NCBI RefSeq assembly: GCF_008632125.1
Contig: NZ_VWRN01000003.1
Coordinates: 41,542 to 105,541 of the forward strand
DNA: 64,000 bases
From: Cupriavidus cauae
GTDB taxonomy: Bacteria > Pseudomonadota > Gammaproteobacteria > Burkholderiales > Burkholderiaceae
Direction of reading: 5' to 3'
Shown: piece after piece, positions 36,592 through 44,474 of the stretch
How the letters are laid out: every line of letters starts with the position of its first letter
How positions within the stretch are numbered: the first letter of the stretch is position 1
Position numbers and translations under genes: made by a program
The notes under the pieces: model-generated
Seen by the model: only the letters and a program-made list of their open reading frames with translations
Database searches by the model: none
What the model was told of the DNA's origin: nothing

Positions 36592-37101
36592 TCAAGGCGC
36601 CGACGACATCCCGGCGTCCCGGCTGCCGCGCCGTCCCGCGCTGTCCGAACTCAGCGCCCGGGCACGTTCGAGCAGCCGATCCAGCGCCCGCGTCGCCAGC
36701 CTCAGCGGCCACGGCACCTCGCGGCGGCAGAAGGCGATCTTGCGCACATGGCGGTCGACCTCCCACAGCCAGGTCGTGTGCGCCGGGAAATGTCCGACGT
36801 CGCCGGCCCGCAGCGTGCGCACCTGTCCGCCTGGGCTGGTCACCCGCACCTCGCCGTCGAGAATCAGCACGGTCTCCTCGACGCTGAAGCGCCAGGCGAA
36901 CGCGCCGGCGCTGCATTCCCACAGATGGGTCGACGCCAGTCCGTCGCGCGCCATCGCATGGGTCGCGGCGCGCGCATGCGGCCGGCCGGCGCGCACCCAG
37001 CCCGGTTCGATCGGGCAGTCCTCGAGCGTCATTGCCTCGATGCGGCTGAACACGCCTTCGATGCGGGCGTCGGGTGCGGGGGCGGGCCTGCGTGGCGGCA
37101 T
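36592..37101 (-). CDS. Cupin domain protein (DUF861/EutQ-like)
   Basis: The 169-residue protein contains one small cupin barrel (about residues 55-125): TSTHLWECSAGAFAWRF-type strands, then VEETVLILDGEVRV, GDVGHFPAHTTWLWEV and VRKIAF. This matches the Cupin_3 family (WEC ... EETVLILDGEV ... AGDVGHFPAHTT). Substrate and metal are unknown; family members include ureidoglycine aminohydrolase-like and EutQ-like proteins. AGGAG lies about eight bases before ATG 37101. It is a single gene, with dctA downstream on the same strand but separated by 500 bases of regulatory DNA. Confidence 0.82.
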   Translation of the reverse strand: MPPRRPAPAPDARIEGVFSRIEAMTLEDCPIEPGWVRAGRPHARAATHAMARDGLASTHLWECSAGAFAWRFSVEETVLILDGEVRVTSPGGQVRTLRAGDVGHFPAHTTWLWEVDRHVRKIAFCRREVPWPLRLATRALDRLLERARALSSDSAGRRGSRDAGMSSAP

Positions 37102-37431
37102 GGCGCGGTCTCCTGTCTTTTCCGGTAGCGCGGATGGGCCCAGCGGGCGTGGTCCCAGCGTAGCGAGGCCGCACTTCCGGTCTCTGTGCGTTCACGCACG
37201 ATGCCATCCCACCTTTGCGGATCAAGATCGAGGCGAGGTCCTTCCGATTCGCTTGCCCGGAAACTAAAGAAGCACGCATTCCGCGTGACTTTTGCAGTTG
37301 CACACGTCGTACATTCCCGCCATCCCGAATTCGATAGTGCGCCGCACCATACGGTGCGTCGGTCTTGTGTCTGCAGTGTATTTGCGATGTGTCGCCAGCA
37401 GCGCCTGGCGGCCGTTGCGGGGACGACCATC
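37102..37431. other. Intergenic region upstream of the unknown 597-residue protein
   Basis: This gap between divergent genes is less GC-rich than its surroundings from about 37180 on, consistent with promoter DNA. It holds a small palindrome, CGCACC-ATAC-GGTGCG (37343-37358), that could be an operator. An in-frame open stretch lies upstream of ATG 37432, with another ATG at 37387. No RNA gene was seen. Confidence 0.4.
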
Positions 37432-39225
37432 ATGCCTACGACTGCCTTTGCACCTTCCTTCACGGGTTTGCCGCTGACGGCCCCATTGCCGCAGGGGCCG
37501 CTGCAAGGACCGTTGCGGCAAGGACCGTTGCCGCCGCCTGCGGCCGCCGGCAAGGTCGGCGCCGACGCCGCGGTGCTCGGCGGCGTGGCGTGCCGCATCA
37601 CCGCCGACAAGGCCACCAAGCCGATCGGCCGGCTCGGCAAGACCGAATGCGTGCTCTATCCGTTCTGGGGGCTCCTGGCCGCCGCGCTGACCGGCGTGCG
37701 CGGCGCGCAACTGCCCGCCATGCTGCGCGATGTTCCGAGCGCCGGCATCCTCGCCACGTGCAGCTTTCGGATCGGAATCGCGATGCCGGTGCTGGCGGCG
37801 CTGGAGGCTGGCGTGGCGATCGCACGATTCGTCAAGGTGGTGCGCAAGCGCGGCCGTCTGGACGCGCGGCTCCGGGATACCGCCGCCGACCACACCCGGT
37901 GCGAAGCGGCGCTGCGTCAGCGGCTGGCTTCGCGGACCGAGGCGGCGCTGCCCGCCGAGCGCGCGGTGCGGCGGCAGCAGCGGCAGGCGCTGCGCGACGA
38001 CGGCAGCCTCGACGCCTTCCTGCTGTATCGCCATTCGCGCGCGGAGCGCGGCGACAACGACGGCAAGCTGTTCAGCAGCGGCCTGACGCTGGCGCGCGAT
38101 GCCGTCGTGCAGGGCGTGGCCGCCTCGTCCGGTGTGCTGCAGGTGCTCAGCCGGATGCTTCCCACCGTGGCGGCCGCGCTGCCTTGGACCGGCATCGCGG
38201 GATGCGCGGCGTCGGTGGCCATGTCGACGGCCCAAATCGTCACCGGTGTCATGCAGTGGCGAGACTCGGCCAGGCAGCGCGCGGCCTTGCATCAGCGGCG
38301 CGAGGTCCTGCGGCGTTCGCCGCTGGCCGCCGCCCTGGACGGCCTCGAGCGCCACGGCGCTGCGGCCACCGTCTGCAAGGCGCAGCCGCTGTCCCCGCGG
38401 CGGCAGCGCATCGTCGGCGAGGCCGACCCCGCCCAACTGCGGCAGACCGCGGACTTCTATCGCACCGTGATGCAGTACTGCGACAGCCAGATCGGCGAGG
38501 CGATCGAGTCCGCGAACAAGGATGTGCGCAAGGCCGGCCTGCGCATCGCGTACGGTGCCGGCACGCTGGGCGTCAACGGCGCTGTGCTCGGACTGACGGT
38601 GGCCGCGTTGACCACCGTGACCGCGGCTACCGCGGGCACGGGGCTGATGGTGGTGGGCGGGGTGCTGGGGCTGTGCTGGCTCGGTTTCGCGGTCTACCGG
38701 ATGGTGAAATGGGTCAAGAGCCGGCGCGCGCTGCGGGACGCCGCACTGACGGCCCGGCAGGTGCTGACGCCCGCCGCCGGCAACGACGCCGCCGCCTCCA
38801 AGGCGATCGCCGCGGCCTGCGCGCAGCTCGATGCCGGCAACGCGGCCGATCACCGCCATCTGATCGCGGCACGCGTGATGCAGCATCTGCAGGCGCGCGG
38901 TTCCGCGCAGGCGCTGGCCGAGCGCAGCCTGGCACGCGCGCTGATGCGCACCCTCGGTGCGGATGCCGAAGTAGTGGCCGCGATCGAGTCCGCGCAGACG
39001 CCTGAGCAATGCCGGCTGGCAATCAAGCTGGTGCTGCGTCATCTCGACGGCCGCTGCATCGATCCGGGGCGCGAGCAGGAGGCTGTCTCGACGCGCGATG
39101 CCGATGGCGCGTCGGAGCCGCCGGGGAAGGCGCCGGACGATGCGCAGCGTGACGTGCAAAGCGATGTGCGCGACGACCGCGTGCCGCTGTTGCACCGGAT
39201 GGCCGCCACCGCCAGTGCGAGCTGA
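37432..39225 (+). CDS. Unknown 597-residue protein with two long hydrophobic regions
   Basis: I do not recognise this protein. It starts with a Pro/Leu/Gln-rich repeat (about residues 8-32, QGPL repeated) and no classical signal peptide. Hydrophobic Ala/Gly/Val-rich regions occur near residues 75-135, around 245-285 (VLQVLSRMLPTVAAALPW) and at 378-425 (LGLTVAALTTVTAATAGTGLMVVGGVLGLCWLGF). Arg-rich helical segments lie between them, and the C-terminus is polar and acidic. The pattern resembles membrane-inserting bacterial translocators or effectors, but no motif proves it. In-frame ATG 37387 is an alternative start. It converges on the GGDEF-EAL gene. Confidence 0.7.
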   Translation: MPTTAFAPSFTGLPLTAPLPQGPLQGPLRQGPLPPPAAAGKVGADAAVLGGVACRITADKATKPIGRLGKTECVLYPFWGLLAAALTGVRGAQLPAMLRDVPSAGILATCSFRIGIAMPVLAALEAGVAIARFVKVVRKRGRLDARLRDTAADHTRCEAALRQRLASRTEAALPAERAVRRQQRQALRDDGSLDAFLLYRHSRAERGDNDGKLFSSGLTLARDAVVQGVAASSGVLQVLSRMLPTVAAALPWTGIAGCAASVAMSTAQIVTGVMQWRDSARQRAALHQRREVLRRSPLAAALDGLERHGAAATVCKAQPLSPRRQRIVGEADPAQLRQTADFYRTVMQYCDSQIGEAIESANKDVRKAGLRIAYGAGTLGVNGAVLGLTVAALTTVTAATAGTGLMVVGGVLGLCWLGFAVYRMVKWVKSRRALRDAALTARQVLTPAAGNDAAASKAIAAACAQLDAGNAADHRHLIAARVMQHLQARGSAQALAERSLARALMRTLGADAEVVAAIESAQTPEQCRLAIKLVLRHLDGRCIDPGREQEAVSTRDADGASEPPGKAPDDAQRDVQSDVRDDRVPLLHRMAATASAS

Positions 39226-39297
39226 TCAGGCCGGGCCGGCAGCGGCGATCGTCCGCGACCGCGCCGCGAGCCTGTCGCAAGCCGGTCGGGACCCCAC

Positions 39298-39371
39298 GGC
39301 CAAACCGCGGCCAAACCGCGGCCAAACCGCGGCAAACCGCGGCAAACCGCGGCAAACCGCGGCAAACCGCG
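39298..39371. repeat. 10/11-bp tandem repeat between convergent genes
   Basis: About seven copies of GGC(C)AAACCGC: three 11-base units are followed by four 10-base units that have lost one C. They lie in the 157-base gap between two gene 3' ends. There are no spacers, so this is not CRISPR. Confidence 0.85.
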
Positions 39372-39382
39372 GCGAGCCGTCG

Positions 39383-42300
39383 CTACCGCGACTGCCGCTG
39401 CGCCGTCTCGCCTGGCACGCTGCCCGCGCAGCGCGCCAGGTAGTCCTCCAGCGGCATCGGCCGGCCGATCGCATAGCCCTGCGCATAGTCGACGCCGATC
39501 TCGCGCAGCACGTCCAGCGTGGCTTCGTCCTCGACCGATTCGGCCACGGTGCGGATGCCCAGCCGGTGGCCGATGTCGTTGATCGAACTGACGATTTCCC
39601 GATCCACCGCGCTCGCGGCCAGATGCCGGATGAAGCTGCCGTCGATCTTCAGGTAGTCGACCGGGAACTGCTTCAGATAGGCGAACGACGACAGGCCGGC
39701 GCCGAAGTCGTCCAGCGCCATGGTGCAGCCGGCCTTGCGCATGTCGGCGACCAGCCGGTTGGCCGCGGCCATGTTGTTGATCAGCGCGGTCTCGGTGATC
39801 TCCAGCCGGATGCGGCTGGCCGGCAGCACCGAGTTCGACAGCTCGGCATGCAGGAACGGCAGCAGGAAGGGCTCGCCCAGCGAATTGGCCGACAGGTTGA
39901 TCGACACCGACAGCCCGGGCACCGCCAGCAGCCGCGCGCCGAAATCGCGCAGCACGTGCTGGATGACCCAGCGGTCGACATGGCCCATCAGGTCGTAGCG
40001 CTCGGCCGCCGGGATGAACGCGCCGGGCATCACCAGGCTGCCGTGCTCATCGACCATGCGCACCAGGATCTCGATATGGGTCGGAGGGGATGACGCAGCC
40101 GGCGATACGGACGCAGATGCGGACGCGGATGCGGACGCCGATGCCGGCATCGATGCGGACGCCGATGCAGAGGACGATGCTGTCGTCGATGCAGGCGGCG
40201 TGCCCCCGGCCTCCGGCGCCAGCGCGCGGATCTCCTGCGCGAACAGCCGGAAGCGGTTGGCCTCCAGCGCCGAGTGGATGCCCGCGGCCACCTGCAGCTC
40301 CCGATGGTGACGGCGCGCATCGCTTTCGTCGCGGCGATAGACCGAGACGCGATTGCGGCCCGCCGCCTTGGCGGCGTAGCAGGCCACGTCGGCGCGGCTC
40401 ATCAGCTCGCCAAGCGGTGGCGCCTCGCGGTCGATCGCCGTGATGCCGACGCTCGCGCCGACGTCGTAGACGCGGCCTTCCCACGGAAAACGCCGCGCTC
40501 GGATCGCATCGATGACCTTCAGGCAGACGCGCTCGCCCTGGTCCACCGAGCAGTTGCGCAGCAGCAGTGCGAACTCGTCGCCGCCCAGGCGCGCCAGCAG
40601 ATCGCCGGGACGCACCTGGCTGCGGATCACGTGTCCCAGCTCGCGCAGCAGCACGTCGCCGGCCGCGTGGCCAGCCGTATCGTTGACGATCTTGAATCGG
40701 TCCAGATCGATGAAGCACAGCGCATGCTGCTGTTCGAACTCGCGCGCCGACTCGCAGGCCTCGCGCAGGCGCTGCTCGAACCAGATCCGGTTGGGCAGCC
40801 CGGTCAGCGCGTCATGCATCGCCGAATGCGCGAGCTTGCGCTGCAGCGCGCGTGCGGTGGTGATGTCCTGGAACACCAGCACCGCGCCGATCACGTCGCC
40901 GCGCGGCGTCAGTACCGGCGCGGCGGAATCCTGCACGTCGTGGCGCTCGCCATGGCGGCTGATCAGTACCGCGCCGTCTTCGAGATAGACCGGCCGCAGC
41001 GTCTGCAGGCACTTGGCAACCGGGCAGGCAATCGGCTGGCCGGTGGTCTCGTCGACCACGTGGAAGACCGTGGCGAGCGGCCGGCCGTCGGCCTCGGCCA
41101 TGGTCCAGCCCGTCAGCTGCTCGGCGATCGGATTGATGAAGGTGATGCGCAGCGCGGCATCGGTGCAGATCACCGCATCGCCGATCGATCGCAGCGTGAT
41201 ATGCAGGCGCTCCTTCTCCTCGAACAGCGCCTCGGTCAGCCGATGGTGCTCGGTGATGTCCCAGTTGGTGCCGACCATCGACAGGGCCGTGCCATCGTCG
41301 GCGCGCGAAACCACCGCCATCGCGCGGATATGCCGTACCTCGCCGTCGGGCCGCACGATCCGGTACTGCGTGTCGAAGGGCTGCGTGCCCTTGACCGCCT
41401 GGCGCATCTCGTGGCGCGCGCGCATGACGTCGTCGGCATGCACCATCGCGATCCAGCCGTCCAGGTCCGGTGCGCCGCCGACGGCCTCGGTGCCGTGCAG
41501 CGCGTGCATGCGGCGGTCCCATGACAGCGTGCCGGCGGCGATGTCCCATTCCCAGATGCCGACCCGGCCCGCTTCGACGGCCAGCTCGGTGCGCCGCGAC
41601 AGCGCTTCGAGCCGCTGCTGCGCGAGCTTGTGTTCATGGATGTCCTCGACCTGCGCGATGAAATGCAGCGGCGCGCCGGTGGCCTCGTCGCGCACCAGCG
41701 ATACCGCCAGCAGCGTCCAGATGAAGTTCCCGTCCTTGCGGCGGTAGCGCTTCTCCATCCGGTAGCTGTCGGTCTGGCCGGCCACCAGCCGTTCGAGCTG
41801 CGCCAGGTCGGCGGCGAGGTCGTCCGGGTGCGTGATGTCCTGGAAGGCGATGCGGCTCAGCTCGGCCGCGCTGTAGCCGAACAGCTCGCACATCGCGCGA
41901 TTGACCTGCTGCCAGCGGCCGTCGAGGCTGACCAGCGCCATGCCGATCGCCGAATGCTGCATCGCCTGGCGGAAGCGCCGTTCGCTGCCGCGCAGCTCGC
42001 TGCGGTCGCGGCGATTCTGCTCGCTCAGGTAGGCGATGCAGACCGGGAACACCAGGATCAGGCTGGTCGACAGCTTCATCGCATGGGTCAGGAATGCCGG
42101 CGCGTCGACCAGGCCCGCCTGTGCCGCGGCCAGTCCGAGCATCACCGTGACCAGCATCGACAGCAGCGTCAGCAATGCGGTGGTGAAGGGGTTGGTGAAC
42201 AGCGCGGCGACCACCAGCGGCAGCGACAGCACGCCGAAGGGGTCGTGGGTCTGCAGCACCGACAGGCCGCCGACCGAGGCGGTCAACAGCAGCAGCCCGG

Positions 42301-42898
42301 CCACGCGCGGCAGGCGTGCGCGGGAAAAGGTCTCCCGCAGGCGCTCGCGCGAGTAGGTGACCGACAGCGGCACCAGCATCAGCATGCCGATCGCATCGGC
42401 GCTCCACCAGGTCGACCAGATGTCGCCGATGGGCCGGCCATAGGCGGCGGAGATGGCCGCGGCGCCGATGGTGGCGCCGATCACGGGCGCCAGCGTGCAG
42501 GTCGCCCCCAGCATCAGCGCGAAGCGGGCCAGCGGCACCGCGCTGGCCCGGCCGATCCCGCCGCTGATGCTCGGCGCCAGCCACGCGACGAACAGGATCT
42601 CGGCAACATTGGATGCGCCCAGCACCAGCGCCAGCCACCAGGGGTCGCCGAACATCGCATTGGCGGCCACGCCCGACACCAGCATGCCTGCGAGCATCCA
42701 GGCGCGCTCGCGCGGCCGCTGGTGCAGTGCCACGCCGGCGCCGAACGCGGTGGCCAGCCAGACGATGGCCGCATTGCCGGGATAGCGCGTCAGCGCGATG
42801 CCGGCGATCGCCAGCAGGAAGAACAGCGCGGACGCAAGCGATACGCGCTGCCAGCGAGGCAGGGCGGGCAGGGGCGGGGCTTCCTGAGCGGACGTCAT
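39383..42898 (-). CDS. MASE1-PAS-GGDEF-EAL cyclic-di-GMP signalling protein
   Basis: The 1171-residue protein begins with a MASE1-like membrane sensor of about eight helices (residues 15-305). Three PAS/PAC units follow (MQHSAIGMALVSLDGRW; LAVEAGRVGIWEWD; LRSIGDAVICTDAALRITFINPIAEQL), then a GGDEF domain with intact LGGDEFALLL (GGDEF at 772-776) and an EAL domain. In the EAL part the signature reads EIL (Glu943), while EITE, DDFGAGLSS, LKIDGSFI, AESVED and AQGYAIGRP are kept, so phosphodiesterase activity is plausible. A 40-residue Ser/Ala repeat (about 899-939) sits just before EIL. ATG 42898 starts the membrane domain; the frame upstream is non-coding. Confidence 0.92.
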   Translation of the reverse strand: MTSAQEAPPLPALPRWQRVSLASALFFLLAIAGIALTRYPGNAAIVWLATAFGAGVALHQRPRERAWMLAGMLVSGVAANAMFGDPWWLALVLGASNVAEILFVAWLAPSISGGIGRASAVPLARFALMLGATCTLAPVIGATIGAAAISAAYGRPIGDIWSTWWSADAIGMLMLVPLSVTYSRERLRETFSRARLPRVAGLLLLTASVGGLSVLQTHDPFGVLSLPLVVAALFTNPFTTALLTLLSMLVTVMLGLAAAQAGLVDAPAFLTHAMKLSTSLILVFPVCIAYLSEQNRRDRSELRGSERRFRQAMQHSAIGMALVSLDGRWQQVNRAMCELFGYSAAELSRIAFQDITHPDDLAADLAQLERLVAGQTDSYRMEKRYRRKDGNFIWTLLAVSLVRDEATGAPLHFIAQVEDIHEHKLAQQRLEALSRRTELAVEAGRVGIWEWDIAAGTLSWDRRMHALHGTEAVGGAPDLDGWIAMVHADDVMRARHEMRQAVKGTQPFDTQYRIVRPDGEVRHIRAMAVVSRADDGTALSMVGTNWDITEHHRLTEALFEEKERLHITLRSIGDAVICTDAALRITFINPIAEQLTGWTMAEADGRPLATVFHVVDETTGQPIACPVAKCLQTLRPVYLEDGAVLISRHGERHDVQDSAAPVLTPRGDVIGAVLVFQDITTARALQRKLAHSAMHDALTGLPNRIWFEQRLREACESAREFEQQHALCFIDLDRFKIVNDTAGHAAGDVLLRELGHVIRSQVRPGDLLARLGGDEFALLLRNCSVDQGERVCLKVIDAIRARRFPWEGRVYDVGASVGITAIDREAPPLGELMSRADVACYAAKAAGRNRVSVYRRDESDARRHHRELQVAAGIHSALEANRFRLFAQEIRALAPEAGGTPPASTTASSSASASASMPASASASASASASVSPAASSPPTHIEILVRMVDEHGSLVMPGAFIPAAERYDLMGHVDRWVIQHVLRDFGARLLAVPGLSVSINLSANSLGEPFLLPFLHAELSNSVLPASRIRLEITETALINNMAAANRLVADMRKAGCTMALDDFGAGLSSFAYLKQFPVDYLKIDGSFIRHLAASAVDREIVSSINDIGHRLGIRTVAESVEDEATLDVLREIGVDYAQGYAIGRPMPLEDYLARCAGSVPGETAQRQSR

Positions 42899-43334
42899 GG
42901 GAAGGTGTGTTGGCGCATGGCGTGGTGCCGGCGACGGGCGGACAAGGTGCGGGGCCAGGAGGCATCCCGTGCCATCCGGCGCGGTGCCGGGCAACGGGGG
43001 GCCATGCCGGACGCGGGACCGGCAGCGTCGGGCGACTATAGCGTCGGCACGATGTCGGCCAAGCGCCGATAAGGCGCAAAGTCGGGGCGCATTTGGGGAT
43101 GGCGTTCGGCGGCGTTTTGAGGTAGGGGATGGCGGCGGGATGGCGGCGATCGGGCGGCGGTGGCGCGTTGGAATGGCGGTGGAATGGCGGCGGTAGTGCG
43201 GCGGTATTGCGGCGATTACCTTGCAGGTCATCGCATTGCGCGCGGCCAGCGACGATGATGAAGCCATCGCAACCGCCATTCGTTTTTCCCCTTCGTTTTC
43301 CCTTCGCCTTCCCTTCACCCTACGGAGATCGACC
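42899..43334. other. Intergenic region with degenerate GGAATGGCGG repeats
   Basis: This gap between divergent genes shows imperfect 10-12-base GGAATGGCGG-like repeats at about 43127-43217. A pyrimidine-rich stretch just before the membrane-protein gene ends in CGGAGATCGACC before ATG 43335. No gene or RNA is evident. Confidence 0.45.
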
Positions 43335-43745
43335 ATGCAAACCGTCCAACCGACCCGCCTGCTGCGCCATGTCCTGATTGCCGACGCCATCGTCAGCGGC
43401 CTGATGGGCCTGCTGATGGTGTTCGATGCCAACGTGCTGTCGAACTGGTTCGCCATTCCGGCGTCCTGGCTGCGCTATGCCGGCCTGGTCCTGCTGCCCT
43501 ATGCCGCCATCGTCGGCCTGCTGGCGACGCGCAATCCGATGCCGCGCGCGCTGGTGCTGGCGGTGATCGCCTGCAATGCGCTGTGGGCGATCGACTGCAT
43601 GCTGCTGCTGGCCGCCGGCTGGCTGTCGCCGACCTGGCTGGGCAGCGCCTTCGTGCTGCTGCAGGCCTGGGGCGTGGCGGTGTTCGCGTGCCTGCAGTGG
43701 GTGGGCCTGCGCCGCGCGCAAGGGCAGCGCAGCGCGATGGCCTGA
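43335..43745 (+). CDS. Small four-helix membrane protein
   Basis: The 136-residue protein consists almost wholly of four hydrophobic helices: VLIADAIVSGLMGLLMVF, YAGLVLLPYAAIVGLL, ALVLAVIACNALWAIDCMLLL and GSAFVLLQAWGVAVFACLQ. Short loops and a basic C-terminus complete it. It resembles the uncharacterised four-TM inner-membrane proteins common in Burkholderiales. CGGAG lies nine bases upstream of ATG 43335, and a terminator follows the gene, so it is a monocistronic unit. Function unknown. Confidence 0.8.
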   Translation: MQTVQPTRLLRHVLIADAIVSGLMGLLMVFDANVLSNWFAIPASWLRYAGLVLLPYAAIVGLLATRNPMPRALVLAVIACNALWAIDCMLLLAAGWLSPTWLGSAFVLLQAWGVAVFACLQWVGLRRAQGQRSAMA

Positions 43746-43773
43746 GCGCCCGGGCTCGACGCCTTGTCCCACG

Positions 43774-43798
43774 CCGCCCGCCGATGCGGGCGGTTTTT
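43774..43798 (+). terminator. Rho-independent terminator
   Basis: CCGCCCGC-CGAT-GCGGGCGG forms a perfect 8-bp stem with a four-base loop, followed by TTTTT. It lies 29 bases after the small membrane-protein gene. Confidence 0.92.
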
Positions 43799-43997
43799 CA
43801 TGGGCGTTTCGCGCGAATCTGACACGAGGCTGTCATCAAGCTTGCACGGCGCTGACAGCGCCGATTCCGCGCCAAACAAACGCGCGACTTTGCACTATGC
43901 TTGCGTCGTTTTAGCGCGCCACCGGCATTCCGCCCCCTGTCGCGGCGCGCGTGGGCGGCGGTTCGACAAGGGGGCGGCATGACAAGGAACGATCCCC

Positions 43998-44456
43998 ATG
44001 ACGACGCTGGAAATCAACGGCAAGCCGATGCAGGTCGACGCCGATCCGAGCACGCCGCTGCTGTGGGCGCTGCGCGATCAGCTGCATATGACGGGCACCA
44101 AGTTCGGCTGCGGCATCGCGGCCTGCGGCGCCTGCACGGTGCACATGAACGGCCAGCCGATCCGCGCCTGCGTAACGCCGATCTCCGCGCTGCAGGGCGC
44201 GCGGATCACCACGATCGAAGGCGCCGGCACCGACAAGGTCGGCCGCGCGGTGCTCGATGCCTGGGTCAGGAACGATGTGTCCCAGTGCGGCTATTGCCAG
44301 AACGGGCAGGTGATGAGCGCGATCGGGCTGCTGCGCAACAAGCGCAAGCCGACCGATGCGGATATCGACCAGGCGATGGCGGGCAACCTGTGCCGCTGCG
44401 GCACGTACCAGCGCATCCGCGCCGCCATCAAGGACGCGGCCAAGACGCTGGGCTGA
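43998..44456 (+). CDS. iorA: [2Fe-2S] subunit of a molybdenum hydroxylase (IorA/CoxS type)
   Basis: The 152-residue protein has an N-terminal plant-type ferredoxin domain (Cys in [16 protein letters not shown] and in IRACVTP). The C-terminal four-helix [2Fe-2S] domain has [11 protein letters not shown] and [12 protein letters not shown]. It is the electron-transfer subunit of a xanthine-oxidase-family enzyme, closest in style to isoquinoline 1-oxidoreductase alpha subunits. The gene lies 18 bases before the large subunit. It has no Tat signal of its own and would be carried across the membrane with its partner. Confidence 0.92.
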   Translation: MTTLEINGKPMQVDADPSTPLLWALRDQLHMTGTKFGCGIAACGACTVHMNGQPIRACVTPISALQGARITTIEGAGTDKVGRAVLDAWVRNDVSQCGYCQNGQVMSAIGLLRNKRKPTDADIDQAMAGNLCRCGTYQRIRAAIKDAAKTLG

Positions 44457-44474
44457 TCGGCTACCGGAGACACC

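Noticed and set aside
37330..37353. TTCG-N16-TACG before the unknown 597-residue protein, resembling a hrpII (HrpB) box
   Set aside because: One mismatch in an eight-base motif is expected often by chance, it overlaps a different palindrome, and no type III secretion gene is in the window.
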